From Vogesella mureinivorans (GTDB lineage Bacteria; Pseudomonadota; Gammaproteobacteria; Burkholderiales; Chromobacteriaceae), in the NCBI RefSeq assembly GCF_007644035.1, contig NZ_VMTV02000791.1:1-64000 (forward strand): a stretch of DNA of 64,000 bases, given 5' to 3'. The translations under genes and the position numbers were made by a program. Positions 49,008 to 56,337 of this stretch are shown in pieces. Positions within the stretch are counted from its first letter, which is position 1; every line of letters starts with the position of its first letter. Below the pieces are notes generated by a model. It did not search any database. It was not told the origin of the DNA and saw only the letters and a program-made list of their open reading frames with translations.

Positions 49008-49459
49008 ACGTGTCCTGTTTCACTGTGGGCATGAAGGCGATAACTGCGACCATCGCCATCCACACTAAGTTTCAGTACCAGATCCGGCTCTGGCAGTACC
49101 CCGCTGGCTTTGTCGGGCCATTCGATAACGCAGACGGTATCGTCGGCAAAGTAGTCGGCAAAGCCGGCGTCGTACCATTCTTCCGGGTCGTTAAAGCGGT
49201 ACAGGTCAAAATGGTGCAGGGTGAGTGCAGGCAGCGGGTAGCTTTCTACCAGGGTATAGGTCGGGCTTTTTACCCGCCCGCTATAGCCCAGGCCCTGCAG
49301 CAGGCCGCGCGTGAACGTGGTTTTGCCTGCGCCCAGGTCGCCATCCAGCTGCAGCTGCAGCCCGCCAGACAGTGCACCGGCTAGCTGACGGCCCAGCTGC
49401 AAAGTAGCGGCTTCATCGGCAAGGTAGCCGGCGCCGACACTGGTATCATCCGTTGCCAT
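48968..49459 (-). CDS. tsaE: tRNA threonylcarbamoyladenosine ATPase TsaE
   Basis: P-loop ATPase needed with TsaB/TsaD to make t6A37 in tRNA. 163 residues. Walker [22 protein letters not shown], then [10 protein letters not shown] and [30 protein letters not shown], all TsaE marks. It overlaps the start of amiC at its 3' end. Its start codon at 49459 overlaps the queG start codon on the other strand: both share the bases CATG. Confidence 0.95.
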   Translation of the reverse strand: MATDDTSVGAGYLADEAATLQLGRQLAGALSGGLQLQLDGDLGAGKTTFTRGLLQGLGYSGRVKSPTYTLVESYPLPALTLHHFDLYRFNDPEEWYDAGFADYFADDTVCVIEWPDKASGVLPEPDLVLKLSVDGDGRSYRLHAHSETGHVCLKHFMTHCAAS

Positions 49460-50546
49460 GAGTGGAATATCCTGTAAAAACGAGAATTATCGCTATTTGG
49501 CCAGCCAAATCAAGCAGTGGGCGCAGGACCTGGGCTTTGCCGAGGCGCGCATCACGCGGGCGGCGCTGCCACCCGAGGCCGAACAGCAGCTGGCCGGCTG
49601 GTTGGCCGCAGCTTATCACGGCGAGATGGACTACATGGCACGCCATGGTGCACTGCGGGTGCGCCCGGCCGAGCTGGTACCGGGTACCCTGCGCGTGATC
49701 AGCCTGCGCATGCACTATTGGCCGCAGCCGGCCGCCGATGCCGAGGCGGTATTGCAGCAGCCGGGGCAGGCCTATATCTCGCGCTACGCGCTGGGGCGTG
49801 ACTATCACAAGGTGCTGCGTAACCGGCTGCAGAAGCTGGCAGAGCAGATCAGCGCGGCGGTGCCCGAGCACCAGTTTCGCGTGTTTACCGATAGCGCACC
49901 GCTGGCCGAGGTGGCGCTGGCGGCGCAGGCAGGGCAGGGCTGGCGCGGCAAGCACACCCTGCTGCTTAACAAAAAGCAGGGCTCGCTGTTTTTCCTGGGC
50001 GAAATCCTGACCAACTTGCCCTTGCCGGAAGACCCGTCAGAAGAGGGGCACTGTGGCAGCTGTACCCGCTGTATCGATGCCTGCCCCACCGGGGCGATTG
50101 TGGCGCCGTATACCGTGGATGCGCGGCGCTGCATTTCTTACCTCACCATCGAGCTGAAAGGCGCCATCCCCGAGCCGCTGCGCCCGCTCATCGGCAACCG
50201 CATTTATGGCTGCGACGACTGCCAGCTGGTGTGCCCGTGGAACCGCTTTGCCGTGCCTACCGCCGAGGCCGACTTTGCCGTACGCCATGGCCTGGATGCA
50301 GTCAGCTTGCTGTCGCTGTTTGCCTGGCGCGAGCAAGACTTTCAGCAGCGCATGGCGGGCAGCCCGATTTACCGTATCGGTTACAGCAAGTGGCTATCCA
50401 ATATTGCCATTGCGCTTGGCAATGCCCCGTACAGCGCAGACATTGTGGCTGCACTGCAACAGCAGAGCCAGGCAGAGGAGGGGGTGCTGCGGGAGTCGGT
50501 GCAGTGGGCGCTGCAGCAGCAGCGTGGCAGGGCGCCAAAGGCGTAA
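49458..50546 (+). CDS. queG: Epoxyqueuosine reductase
   Basis: Last step of queuosine synthesis: reduces epoxyqueuosine in tRNA, with cobalamin and two 4Fe-4S clusters. 362 residues. Cluster motifs CGSCTRCIDACPTGAIV and CDDCQLVCPWN; upstream RYALGRDYHKVLRNRLQKL and FTDSAPLAEVALAAQAGQGWRGKHTLLLNKKQGSLFFLGEI are typical. A HEAT-like C-terminal tail follows. The ATG at 49458 overlaps the divergent tsaE ATG, leaving no room for its own leader. Two GTTGGCCGCA copies form a palindrome immediately after the stop. Confidence 0.95.
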   Translation: MSGISCKNENYRYLASQIKQWAQDLGFAEARITRAALPPEAEQQLAGWLAAAYHGEMDYMARHGALRVRPAELVPGTLRVISLRMHYWPQPAADAEAVLQQPGQAYISRYALGRDYHKVLRNRLQKLAEQISAAVPEHQFRVFTDSAPLAEVALAAQAGQGWRGKHTLLLNKKQGSLFFLGEILTNLPLPEDPSEEGHCGSCTRCIDACPTGAIVAPYTVDARRCISYLTIELKGAIPEPLRPLIGNRIYGCDDCQLVCPWNRFAVPTAEADFAVRHGLDAVSLLSLFAWREQDFQQRMAGSPIYRIGYSKWLSNIAIALGNAPYSADIVAALQQQSQAEEGVLRESVQWALQQQRGRAPKA

Positions 50547-50569
50547 GGTTGGCCGCATGCGGCCAACCT
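50546..50569. repeat. 24-bp perfect palindrome of the GTTGGCCGCA repeat between queG and GNAT gene
   Basis: Two repeat copies back to back (GTTGGCCGCA at 50548-50557 and TGCGGCCAAC at 50558-50567), extended to AGGTTGGCCGCA and its complement. The palindrome begins on the last base of the queG stop and ends six bases before the stop of the convergent gene, filling the whole gap. It has no T run, so if it ends transcription it does so as a hairpin. Confidence 0.9.
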
Positions 50570-50574
50570 GGGTA

Positions 50575-51033
50575 TTACAGGGCTTTGGTGAAGTGAAACG
50601 AAGAAATCACAAAGCCCAGGCGGAAGTACAGCTTGTGCGCCTGGGTACGCCAGGTGCCAGAGTCCAGCACGATATAGCTACAGCCTGCTGCCTTGGCACG
50701 CGCTTCGCACCAGGCTAGCAGCTGGCTGCCCACGCCTTGCGAGCGGGCGGCCTCGTCGGTAACCAGGTCGTCCACGTACAGCCGCAGGTCTTCGTAGGTA
50801 TTTTCGTACAAGCGGTACAGCGCCAGGCCCAGTGGCTGGCCCTGGTCGTTACACGCCAGCACCAGGCGGGCGCCGTAGCGGCATACGCGCTGCATTTTTA
50901 TCAGGTAGGCCACGCCTTCTTCCGGCAGCATGGGGCGCAGCTGCCGGTGCAGTGCCGCTGCACTTTGCAGCAGCTCGGGCTCGATGATCTGCCCTGCGTC
51001 ATCCGTCAGCGGGATAAGCTGCAGGCTGCCCAT
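50575..51033 (-). CDS. GNAT-family acetyltransferase
   Basis: A 152-residue protein of the GCN5-related N-acetyltransferase fold. The acetyl-CoA loop is in LRLYVDDLVTDEAARSQGVGSQLLAWCEARAKAAGC, with YRLGFV-type end (LYFRLGFVISSFHF). The N terminus LLQSAAALHRQLRPMLPEEGVAYLIKMQRV is helical. Substrate unknown. Two bases separate its start from the MaoC gene upstream on the same strand, so they form one transcript. Confidence 0.85.
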   Translation of the reverse strand: MGSLQLIPLTDDAGQIIEPELLQSAAALHRQLRPMLPEEGVAYLIKMQRVCRYGARLVLACNDQGQPLGLALYRLYENTYEDLRLYVDDLVTDEAARSQGVGSQLLAWCEARAKAAGCSYIVLDSGTWRTQAHKLYFRLGFVISSFHFTKAL

Positions 51034-51034
51034 A

Positions 51035-51454
51035 TCAAGCTTCGCGCGACGGGGCGATCACCAGCGACTCACCTTCCAGGATGGCTTTGCCCTTTACCAG
51101 GCAGACGGTAGCAAACTTCACACGCTTCTTGACGGGGTCCAGCTCGGTTACCGTCACGCGGGCGGTGACGGTTTCGCCAATCTTCACCGGCGCTTTGAAG
51201 CGGGTAGATTGCGACAGGTAAATGGTGCCGTTGCCCGGCAGGCGGGTGCCCACTACGGTAGAAATCAGGCTGGCGGTGAGCATGCCGTGCGCGATGCGGG
51301 TCTGGAACATCGAGTTTTCGGCGTATTCCTGATTGATGTGCACCGGGTTGTCGTCACCGGATACCGCGCTGAACATCAGGATGTCGGCTTCGGTAATGGT
51401 TTTGGCGTACTCGGCGGTGTCGCCAAGCTTGATGTCTTCGAAATAAACTGTCAT
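51035..51454 (-). CDS. MaoC-like hydratase, (R)-specific enoyl-CoA hydratase type
   Basis: A 139-residue single hot-dog protein. It carries the hydratase-2 active-site stretch, SAVSGDDNPVHINQEYA (Asp and His dyad), and HGMLTASLISTVVGTRLPG typical of PhaJ-like enoyl-CoA hydratases, which turn trans-2-enoyl-CoA into (R)-3-hydroxyacyl-CoA. The start ATG at 51454 follows AAGGAG. It is divergent from etfB, so a fatty-acid link is reasonable, but the substrate is not known. Confidence 0.85.
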   Translation of the reverse strand: MTVYFEDIKLGDTAEYAKTITEADILMFSAVSGDDNPVHINQEYAENSMFQTRIAHGMLTASLISTVVGTRLPGNGTIYLSQSTRFKAPVKIGETVTARVTVTELDPVKKRVKFATVCLVKGKAILEGESLVIAPSREA

Positions 51455-51758
51455 GAAAACTCCTTTGCGGGCTGCTGGTTGCAGCGCCAGCCCACTGCCG
51501 GCACTGCTTTTGCGATGTTCCTGCCTGTTTTTCTGCTTATGACATGCTCAATATTGCGCTGCATTCTGACACGCTTTGCCCCAAATGCAAATTACGGGGA
51601 AATGGCGTAATATCTGCACACCCCTGTTGTACTGCATTTTTATTGTCGTCAGTCTACCAATTAAACGCTCGTTTGATTAAAGTGTGGTGCTAGCATCAAT
51701 AAAGCGCCTGCTGCAGTATCGGCGAGTCGTTGAAACCTGAAGAGTCTGCTGGAGGAAT
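51455..51758. promoter_or_regulatory. Divergent control region with PsrA-like dyad
   Basis: A 304-base gap between the MaoC gene and etfB. Near its etfB side is AAAC-GCTC-GTTT at 51663-51674, followed by G, which fits the spacing of the PsrA/fatty-acid repressor site (GAAAC-N4-GTTTC type), in an AT-rich dyad TTAAACGCTCGTTTGATTAA. TTGATT at 51673-51678 overlaps it and may be a -35 box. GGAGGAAT is the etfB ribosome-binding site. No other feature is seen. Confidence 0.5.
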
Positions 51759-52508
51759 ATGAAAGCTCTAGTCGCTGTGAAACGCGTTGTCGATTACAAC
51801 GTGAAAGTGCGCGTCAAAGCCGATGGCACGGATGTGGATGTGGCCAACGTCAAGATGTCGATGAACCCGTTTGACGAAATCGCCGTGGAAGAGGCTGTAC
51901 GCCTGAAAGAGGCCGGCAAGGTTTCCGAAATCGTCGTGGTATCCATGGGTGTGAAGCAGTGTGAAGAAACCCTGCGCACTGCCCTGGCCATGGGCGCCGA
52001 CCGTGCCATTCTGGTAGAAACCGACGCCGAGCTGCAGCCGCTGGCCGTGGCCAAGCTGCTGAAAGCCGTGGCCGACAAAGAGCAGCCACAGCTGCTGATC
52101 GTGGGCAAACAGGCGATCGACGACGATGCCAACCAGACCGGCCAGATGGCGGCCGCCCTGCTGGGCTGGGGTCAGGGTACGTTTGCCTCCAAGGTAGACG
52201 TGGCTGCAGAAACCATCGACGTTACCCGCGAAGTGGACGGCGGCCTGGAAACCATCAAGCTGCGCCTGCCAGCCGTGGTGACCACCGACCTGCGCCTGAA
52301 CGAGCCGCGCTACGTGAAGCTGCCAAACATCATGGCCGCCAAGAAAAAGCCGCTGGATAAAACCACCCCGGCCGACCTGGGCGTAGACGTGACCCCGCGC
52401 CTGAAAACCCTGAAAGTGGCCGAGCCAGCCAAGCGCTCCGCCGGTATCAAGGTTGCCAATGCTGCCGAGCTGGTAGCCAAACTGAAAAACGACGCAAAGG
52501 TGCTGTAA
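51759..52508 (+). CDS. etfB: Electron transfer flavoprotein beta subunit
   Basis: With EtfA forms the FAD-carrying ETF that takes electrons from acyl-CoA dehydrogenases to the quinone pool. 249 residues; binds AMP. Recognisable: [80 protein letters not shown], and [32 protein letters not shown]. Three bases separate it from etfA. Confidence 0.97.
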   Translation: MKALVAVKRVVDYNVKVRVKADGTDVDVANVKMSMNPFDEIAVEEAVRLKEAGKVSEIVVVSMGVKQCEETLRTALAMGADRAILVETDAELQPLAVAKLLKAVADKEQPQLLIVGKQAIDDDANQTGQMAAALLGWGQGTFASKVDVAAETIDVTREVDGGLETIKLRLPAVVTTDLRLNEPRYVKLPNIMAAKKKPLDKTTPADLGVDVTPRLKTLKVAEPAKRSAGIKVANAAELVAKLKNDAKVL

Positions 52509-52511
52509 GCC

Positions 52512-53444
52512 ATGGCTATTCTCGTTATCGCTGAACACGACAACCAGAGCCTGAAAGCAGGCACCCTCAATACCGTTACCGCCGCTGCCAAGCTGGGCGA
52601 GGTACACGTGCTGGTAGCCGGCCACAACGCCGCTGCTGCTGCCGATGCGGCCAAGGCTTTGGCCGGTGTGGTCAAGGTACTGCTGGCCGACAACGCCGCC
52701 TACGCGCATGGCCTGGCCGAAAACCTGGCCCCGCTGGTGGTGGGCCTGGCGTCCGGTTACAGCCACGTGCTGGCCCCGGCGACCTCCTACGGCAAAAACC
52801 TGCTGCCGCGCGTTGCCGCGCTGCTGGACGTAGCCCAGATCTCCGACATTATCGCTATCGAGTCTGCCGATACCTTCGTGCGCCCGGTATACGCCGGCAA
52901 CGTGCTGGCCACCGTGCAGTCTGCCGATGCCATCAAGGTGATCACCGTACGTACCACTGCCTTCGAAGCGGCGGCACAAGGCGGTGCGGCCAACGTGGAA
53001 AGCATTGCTGCTGCAGCCGACGCCACCCTGTCGTCCTTCGTGGGCCAGGAGCTGACCAAGTCCGACCGCCCGGAGCTGGGCGCTGCCAAGATCATCGTCT
53101 CCGGTGGCCGTGCGCTGGGTTCGGATGTGCAGTTCAAGGCGGTGATCGAGCCGCTGGCCGACAAGCTGGGCGCTGCCGTGGGTGCCTCGCGCGCTGCGGT
53201 CGATGCCGGCTACGCACCAAACGACTACCAGGTAGGCCAGACTGGCAAAGTCGTGGCCCCGCAGCTGTACATAGCCGTGGGCATTTCCGGTGCCATCCAG
53301 CATCTGGCCGGCATGAAAGATTCCAAAGTGATCGTAGCGATCAACAAGGATGAAGAAGCGCCGATCTTCCAGGTAGCCGACTACGGCATCGTGGGTGACC
53401 TGTTCACCGTGGTGCCCGAGCTGCTGGCTGAGCTGTCCAAGTAA
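52512..53444 (+). CDS. etfA: Electron transfer flavoprotein alpha subunit
   Basis: FAD-binding partner of EtfB. 310 residues. N-terminal [30 protein letters not shown]-terminal FAD domain with [73 protein letters not shown]. Ends about 260 bases before the acyl-CoA dehydrogenase, with hairpins in between. Confidence 0.97.
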   Translation: MAILVIAEHDNQSLKAGTLNTVTAAAKLGEVHVLVAGHNAAAAADAAKALAGVVKVLLADNAAYAHGLAENLAPLVVGLASGYSHVLAPATSYGKNLLPRVAALLDVAQISDIIAIESADTFVRPVYAGNVLATVQSADAIKVITVRTTAFEAAAQGGAANVESIAAAADATLSSFVGQELTKSDRPELGAAKIIVSGGRALGSDVQFKAVIEPLADKLGAAVGASRAAVDAGYAPNDYQVGQTGKVVAPQLYIAVGISGAIQHLAGMKDSKVIVAINKDEEAPIFQVADYGIVGDLFTVVPELLAELSK

Positions 53445-53461
53445 TATTGCTGTTTGAATTT

Positions 53462-53578
53462 GCTCACGATCCCGCGCGCCAAGGCGAAGCAAGGCGTTTT
53501 CAACGCCGTATCGCCGACGCGTAGCGGGTCGTGAGCCGGTTCACCATAAAACAAGGCGTGGTGCTACGGTGCCACGCC
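53462..53578 (+). other. Structured element between etfA and acyl-CoA dehydrogenase
   Basis: A nested hairpin occupies 53462-53536: outer arms GCTCACGA/TCGTGAGC and CCCGC/GCGGG with one unpaired T, then GGCGA/TCGCC, then GGCGTT-TTC-AACGCC at the tip. A second hairpin, GGCGTGG/CCACGCC, is at 53555-53578. The nested shape is like a small repetitive extragenic or attenuator element, but I see no second copy in this window. Confidence 0.55.
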
Positions 53579-53705
53579 ACACAAGAAAACCGGTTTACCG
53601 GTTCGTCTGGGGAAATGCACGCTGCTTGCGCCGCGTGGGCTTGCCATCAGCCGGATCGGTGACCGGTTTTTTTGCACGATGACGAGTTAATCGAGGAGTA
53701 ATCTC

Positions 53706-55490
53706 ATGATCTACAAGGCACCCGCCAAGGAAATCCGTTTTGCCCTGAACGAGCTGGCCGAGCTGCCCGCCGTGTGCAGCCTGCCAGGCTACGAAGACTG
53801 CTCGGTAGAGCTGGTTGACGCCATTCTGGAAGAAGGCGCCAAGTTCGCCGAAGGCGTGCTGGCCCCCATCAACAAGCAGGGCGACAAGGGCGCCAAGTGG
53901 TCGCCGGATTGTAGCGTTACCGCCGCCGAAGGCTTCAAGGAAGCCTGGCAGCAATACGTGGAAGCCGGCTGGGTAGGCCTGCGCGCGCCAGCCGAATTCG
54001 GCGGCCAAGGGTTGCCGGCGCTGGTGGCCTTGGCCGCAGAAGAAATGTGGTGCTCGGCCAACCTGGCGTTTTCGCTGGCGCCGATGCTGACCCTGGGCGC
54101 GATCGAAGCCATCAACCACCACGCCTCCGACGAACTGAAAGCCATCTACCTGCCGCGCATGTCTACCGGCGAGTGGACCGGCACCATGAACCTGACCGAG
54201 CCGCAAGCCGGCTCCGACCTGGCCCAGGTACGCAGCAAGGCCATCCCGGTAGGCGATGGCAGCTACAAGATCAGCGGCCAGAAAATCTTCATTACTTGGG
54301 GCGAGCACGACATGGCGGACAACATCGTCCACCTGGTGCTGGCCCGTCTGCCCGACGCCCCGGCTGGCGTGAAGGGCATCTCGCTGTTTATCGTGCCCAA
54401 GTTCATGGTGAACGCCGATGGCAGCCTGGGTGCACGTAACGATGTGCGTTGCGTATCGCTGGAACACAAGCTGGGCATTCACGGCAGCCCTACTGCGGTG
54501 ATGAGCTTTGGCGACGAAGGCGGCGCCATCGGCTACCTGGTGGGCGAGGCCAATAAAGGCCTGGGCTATATGTTCACCATGATGAACCACGCCCGCCTGG
54601 GGGTGGGCATCGAAGGCATGGCCGTGTCCGAACGCGCCTACCAGAAGGCCGTTGAGTACGCCCGCGACCGCGTGCAAAGCCGTGCGGTAGGCAGCCCGGA
54701 CCCGGCTGGTGTGGCCATCATCCAGCACCCCGATGTACGCCGCATGCTGATGACCATGCGCGCGCAGATCGAGGCCCAGCGCGCGCTGGCCTTCTACGCT
54801 GCCGCTGCGCTCGACCGTGCCGCTCGTCACCCGGTAGCCAGCGAAGCCGCGCGAAACCAGGCGCTGGTGAATTTCCTGATTCCTATCGTCAAAGGCTGGA
54901 ACACCGAGCAGGCGAACGAGATCACCAGCCTGGGCATGCAGATTCACGGTGGCATGGGCTATATCGAGGAAACCGGCGTAGCGCAGTACTGCCGCGACGC
55001 GCGCATTACGGCCATCTACGAAGGTACCACCGGTATCCAGGCGCTGGACCTGATCGGCCGCAAGACCGCCAGCGAAAACGGCGCCACCGCGCGCTGGTTG
55101 CTGGAAGAAGTCCGCAGCACCGTGGCCAAGTTGTCGGCTGCAGGCTTTGACAGCATTGCGGCCAACCTGGAAGCCTCTGCCAAAGATGCCGAGCGCTGCG
55201 TGGACTTCATCGTCGGCACCTTCGGCAGCCAGCCAGCGTTGGCCGCAGCCGGTTCGGTACCGTTCCTGAAGCTGATGGGCATTACGCTGGGCGGCTGGAT
55301 GATGGGCCGTGCCGCGCTGATCGCCAAAGCACAGCAAGGCGACGAAGGCGTGGATGCCGACTTCCTGGCAGCCAAGCAGATTACCGCGCGCTTCTACGCC
55401 GAGCACCTGCTGCCGCAAACCGGCGGCCTGGCCGCGGCCATCGTTAGCGGTGCCGATAGCGTGCTGGCATTGGACGCAGCGCTGTTCTAA
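53706..55490 (+). CDS. Acyl-CoA dehydrogenase, long form with C-terminal extension
   Basis: Flavin enzyme that makes a double bond in an acyl-CoA and passes electrons to ETF, next door. 594 residues, longer than the usual 380 because of an added C-terminal domain (from about residue 460), the DmdC/FadE-like class. Core marks are TGTMNLTEPQAGSDLAQVRSKA, ISGQKIFITWGEHDMADN, HGSPTAVMSFGD and GGMGYIEETGVAQYCRDARITAIYEGTTGIQALDL with the catalytic Glu of the YEGT segment. The chain length acted on cannot be read. ATG at 53706 follows GAGGAGTAATCTC. Confidence 0.92.
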   Translation: MIYKAPAKEIRFALNELAELPAVCSLPGYEDCSVELVDAILEEGAKFAEGVLAPINKQGDKGAKWSPDCSVTAAEGFKEAWQQYVEAGWVGLRAPAEFGGQGLPALVALAAEEMWCSANLAFSLAPMLTLGAIEAINHHASDELKAIYLPRMSTGEWTGTMNLTEPQAGSDLAQVRSKAIPVGDGSYKISGQKIFITWGEHDMADNIVHLVLARLPDAPAGVKGISLFIVPKFMVNADGSLGARNDVRCVSLEHKLGIHGSPTAVMSFGDEGGAIGYLVGEANKGLGYMFTMMNHARLGVGIEGMAVSERAYQKAVEYARDRVQSRAVGSPDPAGVAIIQHPDVRRMLMTMRAQIEAQRALAFYAAAALDRAARHPVASEAARNQALVNFLIPIVKGWNTEQANEITSLGMQIHGGMGYIEETGVAQYCRDARITAIYEGTTGIQALDLIGRKTASENGATARWLLEEVRSTVAKLSAAGFDSIAANLEASAKDAERCVDFIVGTFGSQPALAAAGSVPFLKLMGITLGGWMMGRAALIAKAQQGDEGVDADFLAAKQITARFYAEHLLPQTGGLAAAIVSGADSVLALDAALF

Positions 55491-55505
55491 GCCTGCTTGC
55501 CCTCG

Positions 55506-55536
55506 AAAGCCCCCTTTCAAATGAACGGGGGCTTTT
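55506..55536 (+). terminator. Terminator after the acyl-CoA dehydrogenase
   Basis: AAAGCCCCC/GGGGGCTTT around a 12-base loop with TTTT at the end. It isolates the fatty-acid genes from the gsp operon. Confidence 0.85.
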
Positions 55537-55630
55537 CATATGCTGGCAATGCGGCCAGTGTAGGGTGCTTGCCCATCCATGCTGGCTTCATTACTCTTCC
55601 ACCTTTGCCCGTTTTCGGTACGCCCCGCCC

Positions 55631-56221
55631 ATGTCCATGCCACAACGTGCGTTACGACAGCTTGCCCGCCTGCCAGCGCTATTGCCCTGGTTGGCCGCAT
55701 TGTTTGCCTGCTGGTGGCTGGTTGCTACCGTGTTGGCCATGTGGCCTGCTGCACCGGCCATGCGGGTGCTGGCGCAGCCACAGCCGCTGGCGGCAGCCGG
55801 GGCAGTAGCGCAGCAGTCGTGGTTTGGTGCGATGCAAGACGCGGCGGCCAGCCAGGTCGCCCCGCCGGTTAGTGTGCTGGGGGTGCTGGGCGGCGGGCAG
55901 GGCTCGCGCCAGGACTTTGCCATCTTGCTGGAAAACGGCCAGAAAATAGCCGTACGCGCTGGCGACAAGACCCCGGGCGGGTGGCTGCTGCTCAGGGTAA
56001 ATGGCAGCGGGGTGGTGTTACGCCAGCCGGATGGCCAGGAGCTGAGCGTGGCGCTAAGCCGCCAGGCGGTGCCGGAAGGCATGACCCCTGGCGTGGTGCC
56101 AGCGCAGCCGCAGTTGTTTGGTGCGCCCGCGGTGCAGCCGGTCATGCCCGCACCCGTGCCGGCCGTGCCCGCGGTGGTAGAAAGCCTGCAGCCAAGGGAG
56201 GCGCCAGTCCAGAAGGACTGA
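55631..56221 (+). CDS. gspC: Type II secretion inner-membrane linker GspC (short)
   Basis: Connects the inner-membrane platform to the secretin. 196 residues: membrane anchor near the N terminus (LPWLAALFACWWLVATVLAMW), a periplasmic homology region (SVLGVLGGGQGSRQDFAILLENGQKIAVRAGDKTPGGWLLLRVNGSGVVLRQPDGQELSVAL), then a Pro-rich tail. The C-terminal PDZ or coiled-coil domain of longer GspC proteins is absent. The ATG at 55631 lacks a clear ribosome-binding site; the in-frame start at 55565 covers unlike sequence. First gene of the gsp operon. Confidence 0.85.
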   Translation: MSMPQRALRQLARLPALLPWLAALFACWWLVATVLAMWPAAPAMRVLAQPQPLAAAGAVAQQSWFGAMQDAAASQVAPPVSVLGVLGGGQGSRQDFAILLENGQKIAVRAGDKTPGGWLLLRVNGSGVVLRQPDGQELSVALSRQAVPEGMTPGVVPAQPQLFGAPAVQPVMPAPVPAVPAVVESLQPREAPVQKD

Positions 56222-56337
56222 GTGGCAGGCGGTAGTGTGTTTATCGAAGTTTTGCGTTGGCGATACGCTGGCGCCGTAGCAGGTGTGGTGCAAGACGCCA
56301 CGGTATCTGAACAATAGAAAAGCAGATCGATACAATC

